Shown here: positions 54,979-63,157 of the stretch, one piece after another
Layout of the letters: every line of letters begins with the position of its first letter
How positions within the stretch are numbered: position 1 is the stretch's first letter
Source of the DNA: Segniliparus rugosus ATCC BAA-974
GTDB taxonomy: Bacteria > Actinomycetota > Actinomycetes > Mycobacteriales > Mycobacteriaceae
Assembly (NCBI RefSeq): GCF_000185725.2
Contig: NZ_KI391953.1
Coordinates: 860,750-924,749 of the forward strand
Length of the DNA: 64,000 nt
Direction of reading: 5' to 3'
Position numbers and translations under genes: made by a program
The notes under the pieces: generated by a model
Databases searched by the model: none
Seen by the model: only the letters and a program-made list of their open reading frames with translations
Told to the model about the DNA's origin: nothing

Positions 54979-55542
54979 CGAGCGATGATAGCAATCTCGC
55001 GCTGGAGGCGGCCGGCCACGGGGAATATGTCCTGTGCAATTCTCGATAATTTATGTGACGTGGATAATCTGTAGAATATGGAGAATATGGGCCATCGGCG
55101 TGGCGCATATTTTGGCGGAGAAAGCACGCATTTTGGCGCGAGCTGATTTCTCTCGGAGAAAAGCGGCAGCGTGAGCATTATCGGCATTACCCTGTGCCCG
55201 CTTATCCGTCTGGGTAATAAATGCCGTAAATATCCTGGAAAAATAAGTATGATAACTGTCGGATAAATTTCGATACTTTCCGAGCGCGAAATAAGCGCGG
55301 CTGTGGCGTAATGGCTCTATGACCCGGCTCGGGTCATAGGTTTACGACCCGAGCCGGGTCGGTGGTTTCCTGCAAGGTTCTGCCGACTGTGGTGCGGTTC
55401 ATCGGCCCGGATCTTCGCGAGAGTCCTGGTTCAGATTCGGATGAAACAAAGAAGTAACACTTGAAATTACGACGGTCATAAATCCATGGTCATAAATCTG
55501 TGGGAGACCGGCCAGACGACTCGGGAAGAAGGTGGAAACGTT
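54979..55542. other. AT-rich intergenic region of about 560 bp
   Basis: This is among the most AT-rich segments of the window (55030-55310), holding many TAAT, AATA and GATAA runs. It may contain promoters for the PapA-like gene or be a site for AT-binding nucleoid proteins such as Lsr2. A long inverted repeat lies at 55321-55360. No gene is recognised. Confidence 0.5.
55321..55360. repeat. 15-bp perfect inverted repeat
   Basis: GACCCGGCTCGGGTC (55321-55335) and its exact complement GACCCGAGCCGGGTC (55346-55360) flank a 10-base spacer. Each arm is itself nearly palindromic (GACCC...GGGTC), giving four related half-sites. It lies 183 bases before the acyltransferase start and may be an operator or a terminator. 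Confidence 0.75.
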
Positions 55543-56871
55543 ATGGCGCAGGATGCGGCCTCGCGGCCGTTGTCGAGATTCGAGATGACGATGGCGGCGT
55601 TCGGGATGACGCTCGGCATCGTTTCTCAAGGGCGAGGGCAATTGGACGAGTCGGCGTTCCGGAAGGCGCTCGTGGCGCTGCGGGCGAAGTACCCGGTCCT
55701 CGGCGCGCAAGTGCGACTGGGCGCCTCGGGCTTCGAGCTTTCGGCGGAACCCGAAGGCGAGCCGGTTTTCCTGTTCGGCCCTGGGGACGTCGACGCCCCG
55801 ATCGGCGACGACGACCATTTCTTGACGGACGGGAAGGCGTTCGGGGTGCGCGTCGTGACGGCGGGCGAGCGCTTCCGGGTGACGTGCGTCGGGCATCACG
55901 CGCTCATGGACGGCAGGCATTTCATCCATTACATGTTCGAGCTGTTCAGCCGCTACACCGATGCGGCACGGGGCGAGGCGCCGGACTCGTGCGAGCCGCT
56001 CGCGCTGCCGGGGACCCCCGAGGAGCTGCTCGCCGAGCGCGGGCACGGGCCGATCCCGTTCGGCGATTTCCTGCGGCAGTTGTACGAGAACGACGTCGCC
56101 GAGCTGCTGCTCAATCCGCCTCCTGCGCAGGCCGGCGGCCAGGCGGCTTCCTCGGGCGAGGCACTCGGCGCGCTGCGGATCATCAACCGGAGGGTGCTGC
56201 TGAACAACGAGGAGACCGCCGCGCTCGTGGAGATGGCGCGCAAGCACGGGGTGAGCCTGCACGCGCTCTTGTCCGCGGCCACGGTGCTCGTCGAGCTTTC
56301 GCTCAGCGACTCCGAAGAGGATCGGCTCGTCGTGCTGCGCTCGTCGGTGGACATCCGCAACCGGGTCTACCCGCCGGTGGCGGTCACGGACGCGACCAAC
56401 TTCGCCGGGGCGACTGTCGCGGTCTTCCCCGCGTCGCGGAGCGAGAGCCCCGAGGTCTGGGCGCGGCACGTCGGGGACCAGCTGGCGGCGGACTTGCAGA
56501 AAGGCCTGCTGCCGCAGAGCGTCTTGCTCCTCTCCAAGTTCATTGGGACGGCGTTGAAGGCGAGGGGGACGGACGGCGCGGAGCCCGCGCGGATCTTCAT
56601 CACGAACGTGGGCGCGCTCCCGCCGCTGCCGCTGCCCGATGGCGTGGTCGTGGACGACATGGAGGCCATGGTTTTCGCCGCCCCGGCGGGCGAGACGGCC
56701 AGTCCCCAGGCGAGCGTGCAAGAGCGCTCCTACGTCGTGGTGACGTACGGCGGGAAGCTCAGCATCAGCTTGTACCTGGTGGGGCGCGACGGCGAGGAGG
56801 CGGATCAGATCGTCGGCAGGCTCGTCAAAGCCATCGCGGAGGTCAGCGATCTGGAATCCATGCGGATGTAG
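55543..56871 (+). CDS. PapA-like acyltransferase (condensation-domain fold)
   Basis: The 442-residue product has the catalytic HHxxxDG motif as HHALMDG at residues 118-124 and the later RSSVDIRNRVYPP segment, the DFGWG-equivalent region being degenerate (TNVGALPPLPLPDG). PapA5-type enzymes esterify polyketide or trehalose lipids, and related ones act in peptide synthesis. ATG 55543 is preferred over 55486 since GAAGGTGG precedes it. It stands alone; no polyketide synthase is nearby. The 3' end overlaps the convergent membrane-protein gene by 29 bases. Confidence 0.78.
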   Translation: MAQDAASRPLSRFEMTMAAFGMTLGIVSQGRGQLDESAFRKALVALRAKYPVLGAQVRLGASGFELSAEPEGEPVFLFGPGDVDAPIGDDDHFLTDGKAFGVRVVTAGERFRVTCVGHHALMDGRHFIHYMFELFSRYTDAARGEAPDSCEPLALPGTPEELLAERGHGPIPFGDFLRQLYENDVAELLLNPPPAQAGGQAASSGEALGALRIINRRVLLNNEETAALVEMARKHGVSLHALLSAATVLVELSLSDSEEDRLVVLRSSVDIRNRVYPPVAVTDATNFAGATVAVFPASRSESPEVWARHVGDQLAADLQKGLLPQSVLLLSKFIGTALKARGTDGAEPARIFITNVGALPPLPLPDGVVVDDMEAMVFAAPAGETASPQASVQERSYVVVTYGGKLSISLYLVGRDGEEADQIVGRLVKAIAEVSDLESMRM

Positions 56872-57244
56872 CCTCGGACTTGGCCCGTCGGGCGCGGCGC
56901 AGCGCCAGCGCGACGGACGTCGCGGCGAAGGCGAGCGCGGTGTGGCAGGCCCAGAGCGTGAGCCAGGGCAGGAGGAACCCCGCGTCCCGGTATTGCCCTC
57001 GGGCTCCGACGCACATCAAGGTGTAGTTGGTGGCCGTGCCGCCCGGATAGCTCTCGGTGTCCGCGACGACGATCGCCTCGTTGTACGGGCTGGCGCAGAA
57101 GAGCGGTCCGGTGAACGCGGCTTCGCCCGGCCAGATCGCGATGGTGGCGCATTGGGCGACGGCGACGGTGAAGCCGCAGACGGCCAGCAGCGCGAGGACT
57201 CCGAGCAGCTTCGAGCGCCAGTCCGGCCCTCTGCGCGTGCTCAC
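56843..57244 (-). CDS. Small membrane protein
   Basis: The 133-residue product from GTG 57244 has two or three hydrophobic segments with an extracytoplasmic Cys-containing loop (GPLFCASPYNEA and LMCVGARGQY) that may form a disulfide. No family is recognised. Its start overlaps the stop of the lipoprotein gene upstream (GTGA), so the two are one unit. The end overlaps the acyltransferase gene on the other strand. Confidence 0.65.
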   Translation of the reverse strand: MSTRRGPDWRSKLLGVLALLAVCGFTVAVAQCATIAIWPGEAAFTGPLFCASPYNEAIVVADTESYPGGTATNYTLMCVGARGQYRDAGFLLPWLTLWACHTALAFAATSVALALRRARRAKSEATSAWIPDR

Positions 57245-57822
57245 CACGGCTTGACTTCGACGAACGATCCGCCCTTGTCGAAGAGCACGGTCGTGGCGGC
57301 GCGGGGGGAGTCGACCGAGGCGGCGACCTGGATGGCTCCGCCGACGAGGTCGGCGGAGATGGAGGTGACGCGTCCGTCCTCGAACCCGGTCTTCGCGAGC
57401 GCGGTGTCCACGATCTCCTCGACCCGGTCGAAGGCGGTCAGCTGGCTGATCGGGAAAACGCTGGCGGAGGCGGCGCTTTGCGCCGAGACGCGCACCGGCC
57501 TCGGGGCGCTCAACCTCCCTTGCGCGTAGCTGTAGGAGTCCTCGCGATCCGGCCGTCCGGGTTGGCGGACGCGGAAATCGGCGCGCTGCCCGGACGCGCT
57601 GAGGAGGACGCCGACCACGTCGAAATCGGAGACGCCGAGCGCGGCCCGCAGCGCCGAGATCCCCTCCTGGGGGAGAGCGGAGACAAGGCCGCCGCCGCGC
57701 TCTTCGGCCAGGCGGTTGAAGTCGTGGCGGTCCACCGCGCCGATGTCGCAGCCGGCGGTCAAAACGGCGCAGGCCCCCAAGAGCGCCGCAGTCCGCCGCG
57801 CGCGCCGCTGTTCGGTTGCCAT
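57241..57822 (-). CDS. Lipoprotein of unknown function
   Basis: The 193-residue product has a lipoprotein signal with lipobox LTAGC. The mature part has an HDFNRLAEERGGG helix and beta segments (DFDVVGVLLSASGQRADFRV) repeated in two halves, as in LppX/LpqN-like or Ltp-type small lipoproteins, but no family is certain. ATG 57822 is chosen; GTG 57828 would add two residues. It is co-translated with the following membrane protein. Confidence 0.65.
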   Translation of the reverse strand: MATEQRRARRTAALLGACAVLTAGCDIGAVDRHDFNRLAEERGGGLVSALPQEGISALRAALGVSDFDVVGVLLSASGQRADFRVRQPGRPDREDSYSYAQGRLSAPRPVRVSAQSAASASVFPISQLTAFDRVEEIVDTALAKTGFEDGRVTSISADLVGGAIQVAASVDSPRAATTVLFDKGGSFVEVKPW

Positions 57823-57860
57823 GGGCACAGCCTACTGGGCGGGGCGGTCCGAGGAGCGCG

Positions 57861-58613
57861 CTATTCCTCGAACGGGGCGAGCTTGATCAAGAGCGGGAAC
57901 GCCGCGTAGCGGGTCAGCCACGCCGCCCGGCCCTTCGGGACGGCGGCGGATTCCGCCGCCCACGCCTCGGCCATGCGCCGCTTGAAGCCCAATCGGGGGT
58001 GGCGCGCCAGCAGCTCGTCGACCCAGGCGGAGTCGAGCTCGGACATCCGGAAACCGAACACGTCGGTCCCCGCGCCTGCGGAGACGAAACCGCCGGGGTC
58101 GCCGAGGTCGTCGCTGGCCCCGAGCGTGATGTGCGCGCCGATCGCCGCGCCGACCGCTTCGGCGCGGGCGGGCGAGGCTCCTTGGGCCAGCGCGAACCGG
58201 GCGGCGCGCTCGCCGCCGACCACTGCGAAGCACCGGCCAGGGGTCGGATCCTCCAGCTGCAGGTCGTGCAGCAGGCTCGCCACGTACACCAGCTCGTCGT
58301 CGACCTGCGCGCCGTCCAGTTCGGCCAGCGCCTTCCCGAAGAAGTATGTGCGGTAGCTGTGTTCGAGCACGTGCGGGGACAGGCAGTCCCTGGCCTCTTG
58401 TTCGGCGGCAAGGGCCAATGCCGAGTCGGGCGTTCTGATCGACCCGAACGCGACCCTGCCCTGGCCTCTGCGCCCGAGCTTGGTGCGGACCACGTCGCTC
58501 ACCAAGCCCGGCAACGCGCGGGCGAGGGCCCGCAGCAGCTCGCGCCGCTGGGCCGTCCCGAGTTCGCCGCCGGTTCGCGCGGCCCACTGCCAGTTCAGGT
58601 CGGTTGTCGTCAT
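57861..58613 (-). CDS. HD-domain protein
   Basis: The 250-residue product has the metal-dependent phosphohydrolase pattern: VLEHSYRTYFFGKALAEL with the first His, then VASLLHDLQLED with the HD pair about 30 residues later, and an HIT segment near GAHITLG. The group resembles cyanamide hydratase-like HD proteins. The substrate is unknown. The gene is divergent from the GlxA-type regulator and may be its target. Confidence 0.8.
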   Translation of the reverse strand: MTTTDLNWQWAARTGGELGTAQRRELLRALARALPGLVSDVVRTKLGRRGQGRVAFGSIRTPDSALALAAEQEARDCLSPHVLEHSYRTYFFGKALAELDGAQVDDELVYVASLLHDLQLEDPTPGRCFAVVGGERAARFALAQGASPARAEAVGAAIGAHITLGASDDLGDPGGFVSAGAGTDVFGFRMSELDSAWVDELLARHPRLGFKRRMAEAWAAESAAVPKGRAAWLTRYAAFPLLIKLAPFEE

Positions 58614-58649
58614 GGGATCAGTCAAGCCGAGCGCGCTCGGGACGGCCAT

Positions 58650-58696
58650 TGGCAGAAATGCCATTCATGCTCGGATTCATGCCATAATGGGGCATG
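58650..58696. promoter_or_regulatory. Repeated ATGCCAT elements in a divergent promoter
   Basis: TGGCA-GAAA-TGCCA (58650-58663) is an inverted repeat. Related CATGCCATAATGGGGCATG follows at 58679-58697, overlapping the regulator start. They are plausible binding sites for the GlxA-type regulator between it and the HD gene. Short arms keep confidence low. Confidence 0.3.
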
Positions 58697-59647
58697 GGGC
58701 TGAAAACGGTGGCCGCGCTGGCGCTGGACGGCGTCATCACCTACGACCTGGCGTGCGCCGTCCAGATGTTTCGAAGAGGACCGGGCAGGGGCGGCGAGTC
58801 CGGCGGCTTCGAACTGGTGACGTGCGGCGAGAAGCCGGGGACGGTCTGGACCCCGGACGGCTTCACCATCGAGGTGGAGCGCGGCCTCGACGCTCTGCGC
58901 TCCGCCGACGTCGTCGTCGTGCCGGGCCGGGCCCCGCACGACTTCCCGCCCTCGGACGAGGTGCTCGCCGCGCTGCGGGACACCCACCAGCGCGGCGCAG
59001 TGGTGGTCAGCATCTGTATCGGCGCGTTCGTCCTCGCGGCGGCGGGGCTGCTCGACCGGCGGCCGGCGACGACGCACTGGGAGTACTGCGACGATATGCG
59101 GCGCCTGTATCCGCTGGTGGACCTGCGCCCGGAGGCGCTGTACGTGGACGACGGCGACGTGCTCACCTCGGCGGGGCTGTGCGCGGGAATGGATTTGTGC
59201 CTGCACGTGGTGCGTCGGGAGATGGGGGCCGCCGCGGCTTCGGACCTGGCCCGGTGGAACGTCATGGCCCCGCACCGCGACGGCGGGCAGGCGCAGTTCA
59301 TCCCGCCAGCCGACTTCGGCAGGGGCGCGGGCGGGCTCGGCCCCACGCTGAGCTGGGCGGCGGAGCACCTCGCCGAGGTCGCGGACGTGGCCGCGCTGGC
59401 GAGGCGGGCCCATATGAGCCTGCGGACGTTCAACCGCCGCTTCGGCGAGGAAGTCGGGGCCACGCCGAAACGCTGGCTGGACGCCCAGCGGGTCGCCCGC
59501 GCCCGAGCGCTCTTGGAGAACACCGACCTCGCCGTGGAGTCCATCGCCGAGCACTGCGGTTTCGGGAGCGTGACGGCCATGCGCGCGCATCTGCGCAAGG
59601 CGACCGCGACCACGCCGAGCGCGTACCGTCGGGCGTTCCGGCGCTAG
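58694..59647 (+). CDS. GlxA-type transcriptional regulator (DJ-1/PfpI + AraC)
   Basis: The 317-residue product has a DJ-1/PfpI-like domain at residues 1-190 (VALALDGVITYDLACAV lead, ADVVVVPGRAP, and the nucleophile-elbow-like VSICIGAFVLAAAGLLDRR with Cys) and two AraC helix-turn-helix units at about 215-315 (LARRAHMSLRTFNRRFGEEVG and IAEHCGFGSVTAMRAHLRKA). Such proteins sense small molecules in the first domain. It probably controls the divergent HD gene and possibly the monooxygenase after it. Confidence 0.88.
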   Translation: MGLKTVAALALDGVITYDLACAVQMFRRGPGRGGESGGFELVTCGEKPGTVWTPDGFTIEVERGLDALRSADVVVVPGRAPHDFPPSDEVLAALRDTHQRGAVVVSICIGAFVLAAAGLLDRRPATTHWEYCDDMRRLYPLVDLRPEALYVDDGDVLTSAGLCAGMDLCLHVVRREMGAAAASDLARWNVMAPHRDGGQAQFIPPADFGRGAGGLGPTLSWAAEHLAEVADVAALARRAHMSLRTFNRRFGEEVGATPKRWLDAQRVARARALLENTDLAVESIAEHCGFGSVTAMRAHLRKATATTPSAYRRAFRR

Positions 59648-59809
59648 GCGCGCGCTGCGGGGAAAAACTGCGGGGAAAAGCTGCGGGAGAAAGGAGGCCC
59701 CGCCCGTTCCCACTCTCATTATAGAGCGCAGAGGGGGGCTTGTGGCAAGGCCGGGACGAGGTGCATACTCGCTGGCCCAGTCGCAAATTCGCGCAGAGAG
59801 GAGCGGTGT

Positions 59810-61345
59810 GTGGCCGAATTCGACGTGATTGTCGCGGGGGCGGGTCCGTCCGGTTTGATCTTGGCGGCGGAGCTGCGCCTCGCAGGGGCGCGACCGTTGG
59901 TGCTGGAGCGGCAGCCGCAGATACGGGCCGTGGCCAAGGCGGGCGGGCTGGGCGGGCGGATCCTGGATCTGCTGCGCTACCGGGGCGTGCTCGAACGCTT
60001 CGAGGCGGCGAGCGAGATGGGCCGCCCCGAGCCTCGGTTCCCGTTCGGCGGGCTGCACATCGACTTGACGAGGCTGTCGGGCCCGCCGCCGATGGAGGCG
60101 TTGCTCCTGCCCCAGCCGCAGATCGAGCGCCTGTTGGAGCAGTACGCCGTCGAGCTCGGCTCCGAGGTCAGGCGAGGGCACGAGCTGGTCGGGCTGCGCC
60201 AGGACGAGGCGGGGGCGACCGCGCAGGTCTTCGGGCCGGACGGGCCGTACCAGGCGAGGGCGCGGTACCTGGTCGGCTGCGACGGGGTGCGCAGCAGGGT
60301 CCGCGAGCTGGCGGGCATCGCGTTCCCCGGCTCCACCTATCCCGAGGTCAACCGGCTCGCGTCGACCACGATGCCGAGTTCGGTGACGTTGCGCGAGGAC
60401 GGCGACTACGACGTGGCGGGCTACGGCAGGCTCCGCTCGGGCTACACCCAGACCGAGCGCGGCGTCTTCGCCGTCGCGTCGTACACCCCGGGCGATCTGG
60501 GCGTGTACACGAGCGAGGACGAGGACCACGACTACGACGACGACGTCCCGATGACCCTGGACGAGCTGCGGGCGAGCATCCGCCGCGTGCTCGGCGCGGA
60601 GCTGCCGCTCGGGGAGCCGACCCGGCTGACCCGCTTCACGTTCGGGGCCCGGCACGTCGAACAGTACCGGGCCGGGCGCGTCCTGGTGGCGGGCGACGCC
60701 GCGCACCAGTTCCCCTCCGGCGGCGTGGCGCTGGGGGCGGGGATGCTCGACTCGGTCAACCTCGCGTGGAAGCTCGCGGCCTGCGTCCACGGCTGGGCCC
60801 CGGACGGGCTGCTCGACAGCTACCACGACGAGCGCCGCTTCGCCAACGCGCGCACGCTGCGCCACACCCAGGCACAGGTCGCGCTGCGGCGCGGCCACGA
60901 CGAGGCTTCCGAGGCGCTGCGGGAGATCTTCTTGGAACTGGTCACCGCCGACGAGCAGCCGCTACGGCGGATCGGCTCCCTCATCGCGGGCTCGGACATC
61001 CGCTACCCGTCGCCGGACCCCGGCCGCCATCCGTTGGCCGGAACCTTCGCGCCCGACCTCGCGTTGGCCGCCGGCTCGGGCCCGACCAGCGTCGCGGAGC
61101 TCATGCGGCCCGCCCGCCCGGTCTTCCTCGACCTCGCCGGCCGCCCGGAGCTGCGCGAGGTCGCCGGGGCGTGGCGGGGCAGGGTCCAGACGTTCGCCGC
61201 GCGGTGCGAGGACCGGCCAGCCGACGCCCTCCTGATCCGCCCGGACGCCCATGTCGCGTGGGCCTCGGCGGTGGGCGAGCCCGCCGAGGTGGCCGCGCCC
61301 GCGCTGCGCGAAGCGCTCGCCCGGTGGTTCGGCGCGCAATGCTAG
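59810..61345 (+). CDS. FAD-dependent aromatic/tetracycline-type monooxygenase
   Basis: The 511-residue product has the FAD dinucleotide motif VAGAGPSGLILAAELRLAG, the second motif VGCDGVRSRVRELAGI (DG type) and the FAD-ribityl motif VLVAGDAAHQFPSGG, followed by a thioredoxin-like C-terminal domain, as in PheA/TetX-type class A hydroxylases. It would hydroxylate an aromatic or polycyclic compound using NAD(P)H and O2. GTG 59810 has GAGAGGAG upstream. The next gene follows by 9 bases. Confidence 0.88.
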   Translation: MAEFDVIVAGAGPSGLILAAELRLAGARPLVLERQPQIRAVAKAGGLGGRILDLLRYRGVLERFEAASEMGRPEPRFPFGGLHIDLTRLSGPPPMEALLLPQPQIERLLEQYAVELGSEVRRGHELVGLRQDEAGATAQVFGPDGPYQARARYLVGCDGVRSRVRELAGIAFPGSTYPEVNRLASTTMPSSVTLREDGDYDVAGYGRLRSGYTQTERGVFAVASYTPGDLGVYTSEDEDHDYDDDVPMTLDELRASIRRVLGAELPLGEPTRLTRFTFGARHVEQYRAGRVLVAGDAAHQFPSGGVALGAGMLDSVNLAWKLAACVHGWAPDGLLDSYHDERRFANARTLRHTQAQVALRRGHDEASEALREIFLELVTADEQPLRRIGSLIAGSDIRYPSPDPGRHPLAGTFAPDLALAAGSGPTSVAELMRPARPVFLDLAGRPELREVAGAWRGRVQTFAARCEDRPADALLIRPDAHVAWASAVGEPAEVAAPALREALARWFGAQC

Positions 61346-61354
61346 GTTCCGGGG

Positions 61355-61972
61355 ATGAGCGCATACCGCCGTCCTGACGTCCCGTCGATGGTGTTCCTCG
61401 ACGCGTCGGGGACCACCATCGACTACGGGAACCGATGGGAGGGCTCCCCGCCGGACGGCACGTACTCGCAGGCCGGCAACTTGGAGCGGTTCGCGCCCCT
61501 GCATCTGGTCGCAGACGAGCTGATCGATTATCTGCTGCGGGAGTACCAGGTCGAAGCCGTCGAGACCGTCTCGGCCTCTGGGGAGCGCACGGTCGAACTC
61601 GTGCCGACGAACCCCGACGGGGCGCGTCTGACGCTGCGCTACGCCGACTTCCCCGGCGTGGAGATCGGGGCGGGCCTGCGCAAGCGCGTGATGCTGCCGT
61701 GGTGCGGCTGCGACGCGTGCGACGAGCCGTTCGAGGACTGCGCGGACGCGCTGGAGACATGGGCGCTGGGGACTGCGGCAGGCAAGTTCGTCGAGATGAT
61801 CGAGCACGAGGGGCCGCACAAAGGCAAACCCTCGGTCGGGTACCGCATGGAAGGGGCAGGGTCGGGCTGGCAGGTCGTGGAGGCGGACGACGCGTTCGAG
61901 GCCGACGCGGCGCGGTTGCGCGGCCTGCCAGACGGGCGCTGGCAGTCGTGGCCGCTCCGCGCCGAGGGCTAG
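61355..61972 (+). CDS. DUF6226-like hypothetical protein
   Basis: The 205-residue product contains VMLPWCGCDACDEPFED near residue 115, a Cys-x-Cys-x2-Cys cluster that could bind metal, and a C-terminal WQSWPLR. This pattern recalls the actinobacterial DUF6226 group. No signal peptide or membrane segment is present. It probably shares a transcript with the monooxygenase. It converges on the glycosyltransferase with 1 base between stops. Confidence 0.6.
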   Translation: MSAYRRPDVPSMVFLDASGTTIDYGNRWEGSPPDGTYSQAGNLERFAPLHLVADELIDYLLREYQVEAVETVSASGERTVELVPTNPDGARLTLRYADFPGVEIGAGLRKRVMLPWCGCDACDEPFEDCADALETWALGTAAGKFVEMIEHEGPHKGKPSVGYRMEGAGSGWQVVEADDAFEADAARLRGLPDGRWQSWPLRAEG

Positions 61973-61973
61973 G

Positions 61974-63156
61974 TCACTGGTCGTTCGCGGGCCCGACCAG
62001 GCCCGAGACCCGGTCGCCGCGCATCGCCGCTTCGAGAACCCGGCGCACGCCGTCCGCGGTCTGGTTCCAGCTGAATTCGCGCGCGCGCCGACGTGCTTTC
62101 TCGCCCAGCGCCTCGCGCAGCCGGTGGTCGCAGACCAGGTCGCGCACGGCGGCGGCAAGCTCTTCGTGGCTGTCCACCAGCATTCCGGTCACCCCGTCGA
62201 GGATGGAGTCGGTCAGCCCGCCGCTGCCGGTGTAGCCGACCGTGGGCACGCCGTGCTGGGCGGCTTCGATCACCGCGAGCCCCCAGCCCTCGGCGAGGGA
62301 GGGCATGACGTGCAGCCAGGCGCGGGAGAGCACCTCGTGCTTGCGCTCCTCGCTCACCCTGCCGTGGAACTGGGTCGCGTCGGCGACGCCCAGCTCGTGC
62401 GCGCGGCGTTTGAGGTTGTCCGCCCACCAGCCGTCCCCGACGACGTCGAGACGCAGTTCGGGGAGCCCGCCCGCGCGCAGCTCCGCCAAGGTTTCCAGCA
62501 CGTCTTCCACCCGCTTGTGCGGCACGAGGCGGGTCAGGACGCACAAGGTCGGGCGGGGGTCGCGCGTCTCGGGGCCCCCGACAGGGACGCTCGCGGGCAC
62601 CTGGTCGACTCCGGCCCGGACCACCGCCGCCCGCTCCCTGCCCACGCCGAGCCGGACCAGCCCCTCCAAAGAGGGGAGCGAGACGGTGAGGTACTGGGCG
62701 CGGCGGTGGACCCAGGGCGACGCGGTGGATTCGAGCCACCAGCCGAGCTTGCCGAGCAGCCGGCCCGCGACCGGCCATTGCTCCTTATGGCAGTGATGCA
62801 CGAGGACGACCACAGGGGCGCGGGTCGCCAGCCGGGCGAAAAACCCCATGCCGTTGTGGGTGTCCACGATGACGTCCGGACGGAATCCGGCGAGGCCGCC
62901 GACCCCGAACCGGGCCAGGGCCAGGGCGGCCAACGCCCTGGGATAGACCGTGAGCCGGCCGCCGCCTCGGGAGAAGCGCATGCCCGCGCGCGTCTGCGAG
63001 CGCGTCGAGCCGGGATGGCGCGCGGTGCGCACGACGACTTCGACCCCTCCTGCGCGAGCAGTTCGCCGACCCGCTCCAGGTACTGCTCGCTCCCCCGCCC
63101 TGCGGATGGGTGGTATCCCGCCAGCTCAAGAGCAGGACTTGGGTAAGCTGAGCCAT
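61974..63156 (-). pseudogene. GT4-family glycosyltransferase (Rv0225-like), two N-terminal frameshifts
   Basis: The main frame (63032 down to 61974) has GT4 motifs: VDTHNGMGFFARLA, LTRLVPHKRVEDVLETLAEL, FHGRVSEERKHEVLSRAWLH and PSLAEGWGLAVIEAAQHGVP with the EGWGxxxxEA signature. The N-terminus (MAQLTQVLLLSWRD, then HPQGGG) is in another frame, and GSEQYLERVGELLAQEG in a third. Both shifts fit one missing G each, at about 63093-63098 and 63046-63050. Repaired length is about 394 residues, close to Rv0225. Base-calling error is likely. Confidence 0.8.
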
Positions 63157-63157
63157 A

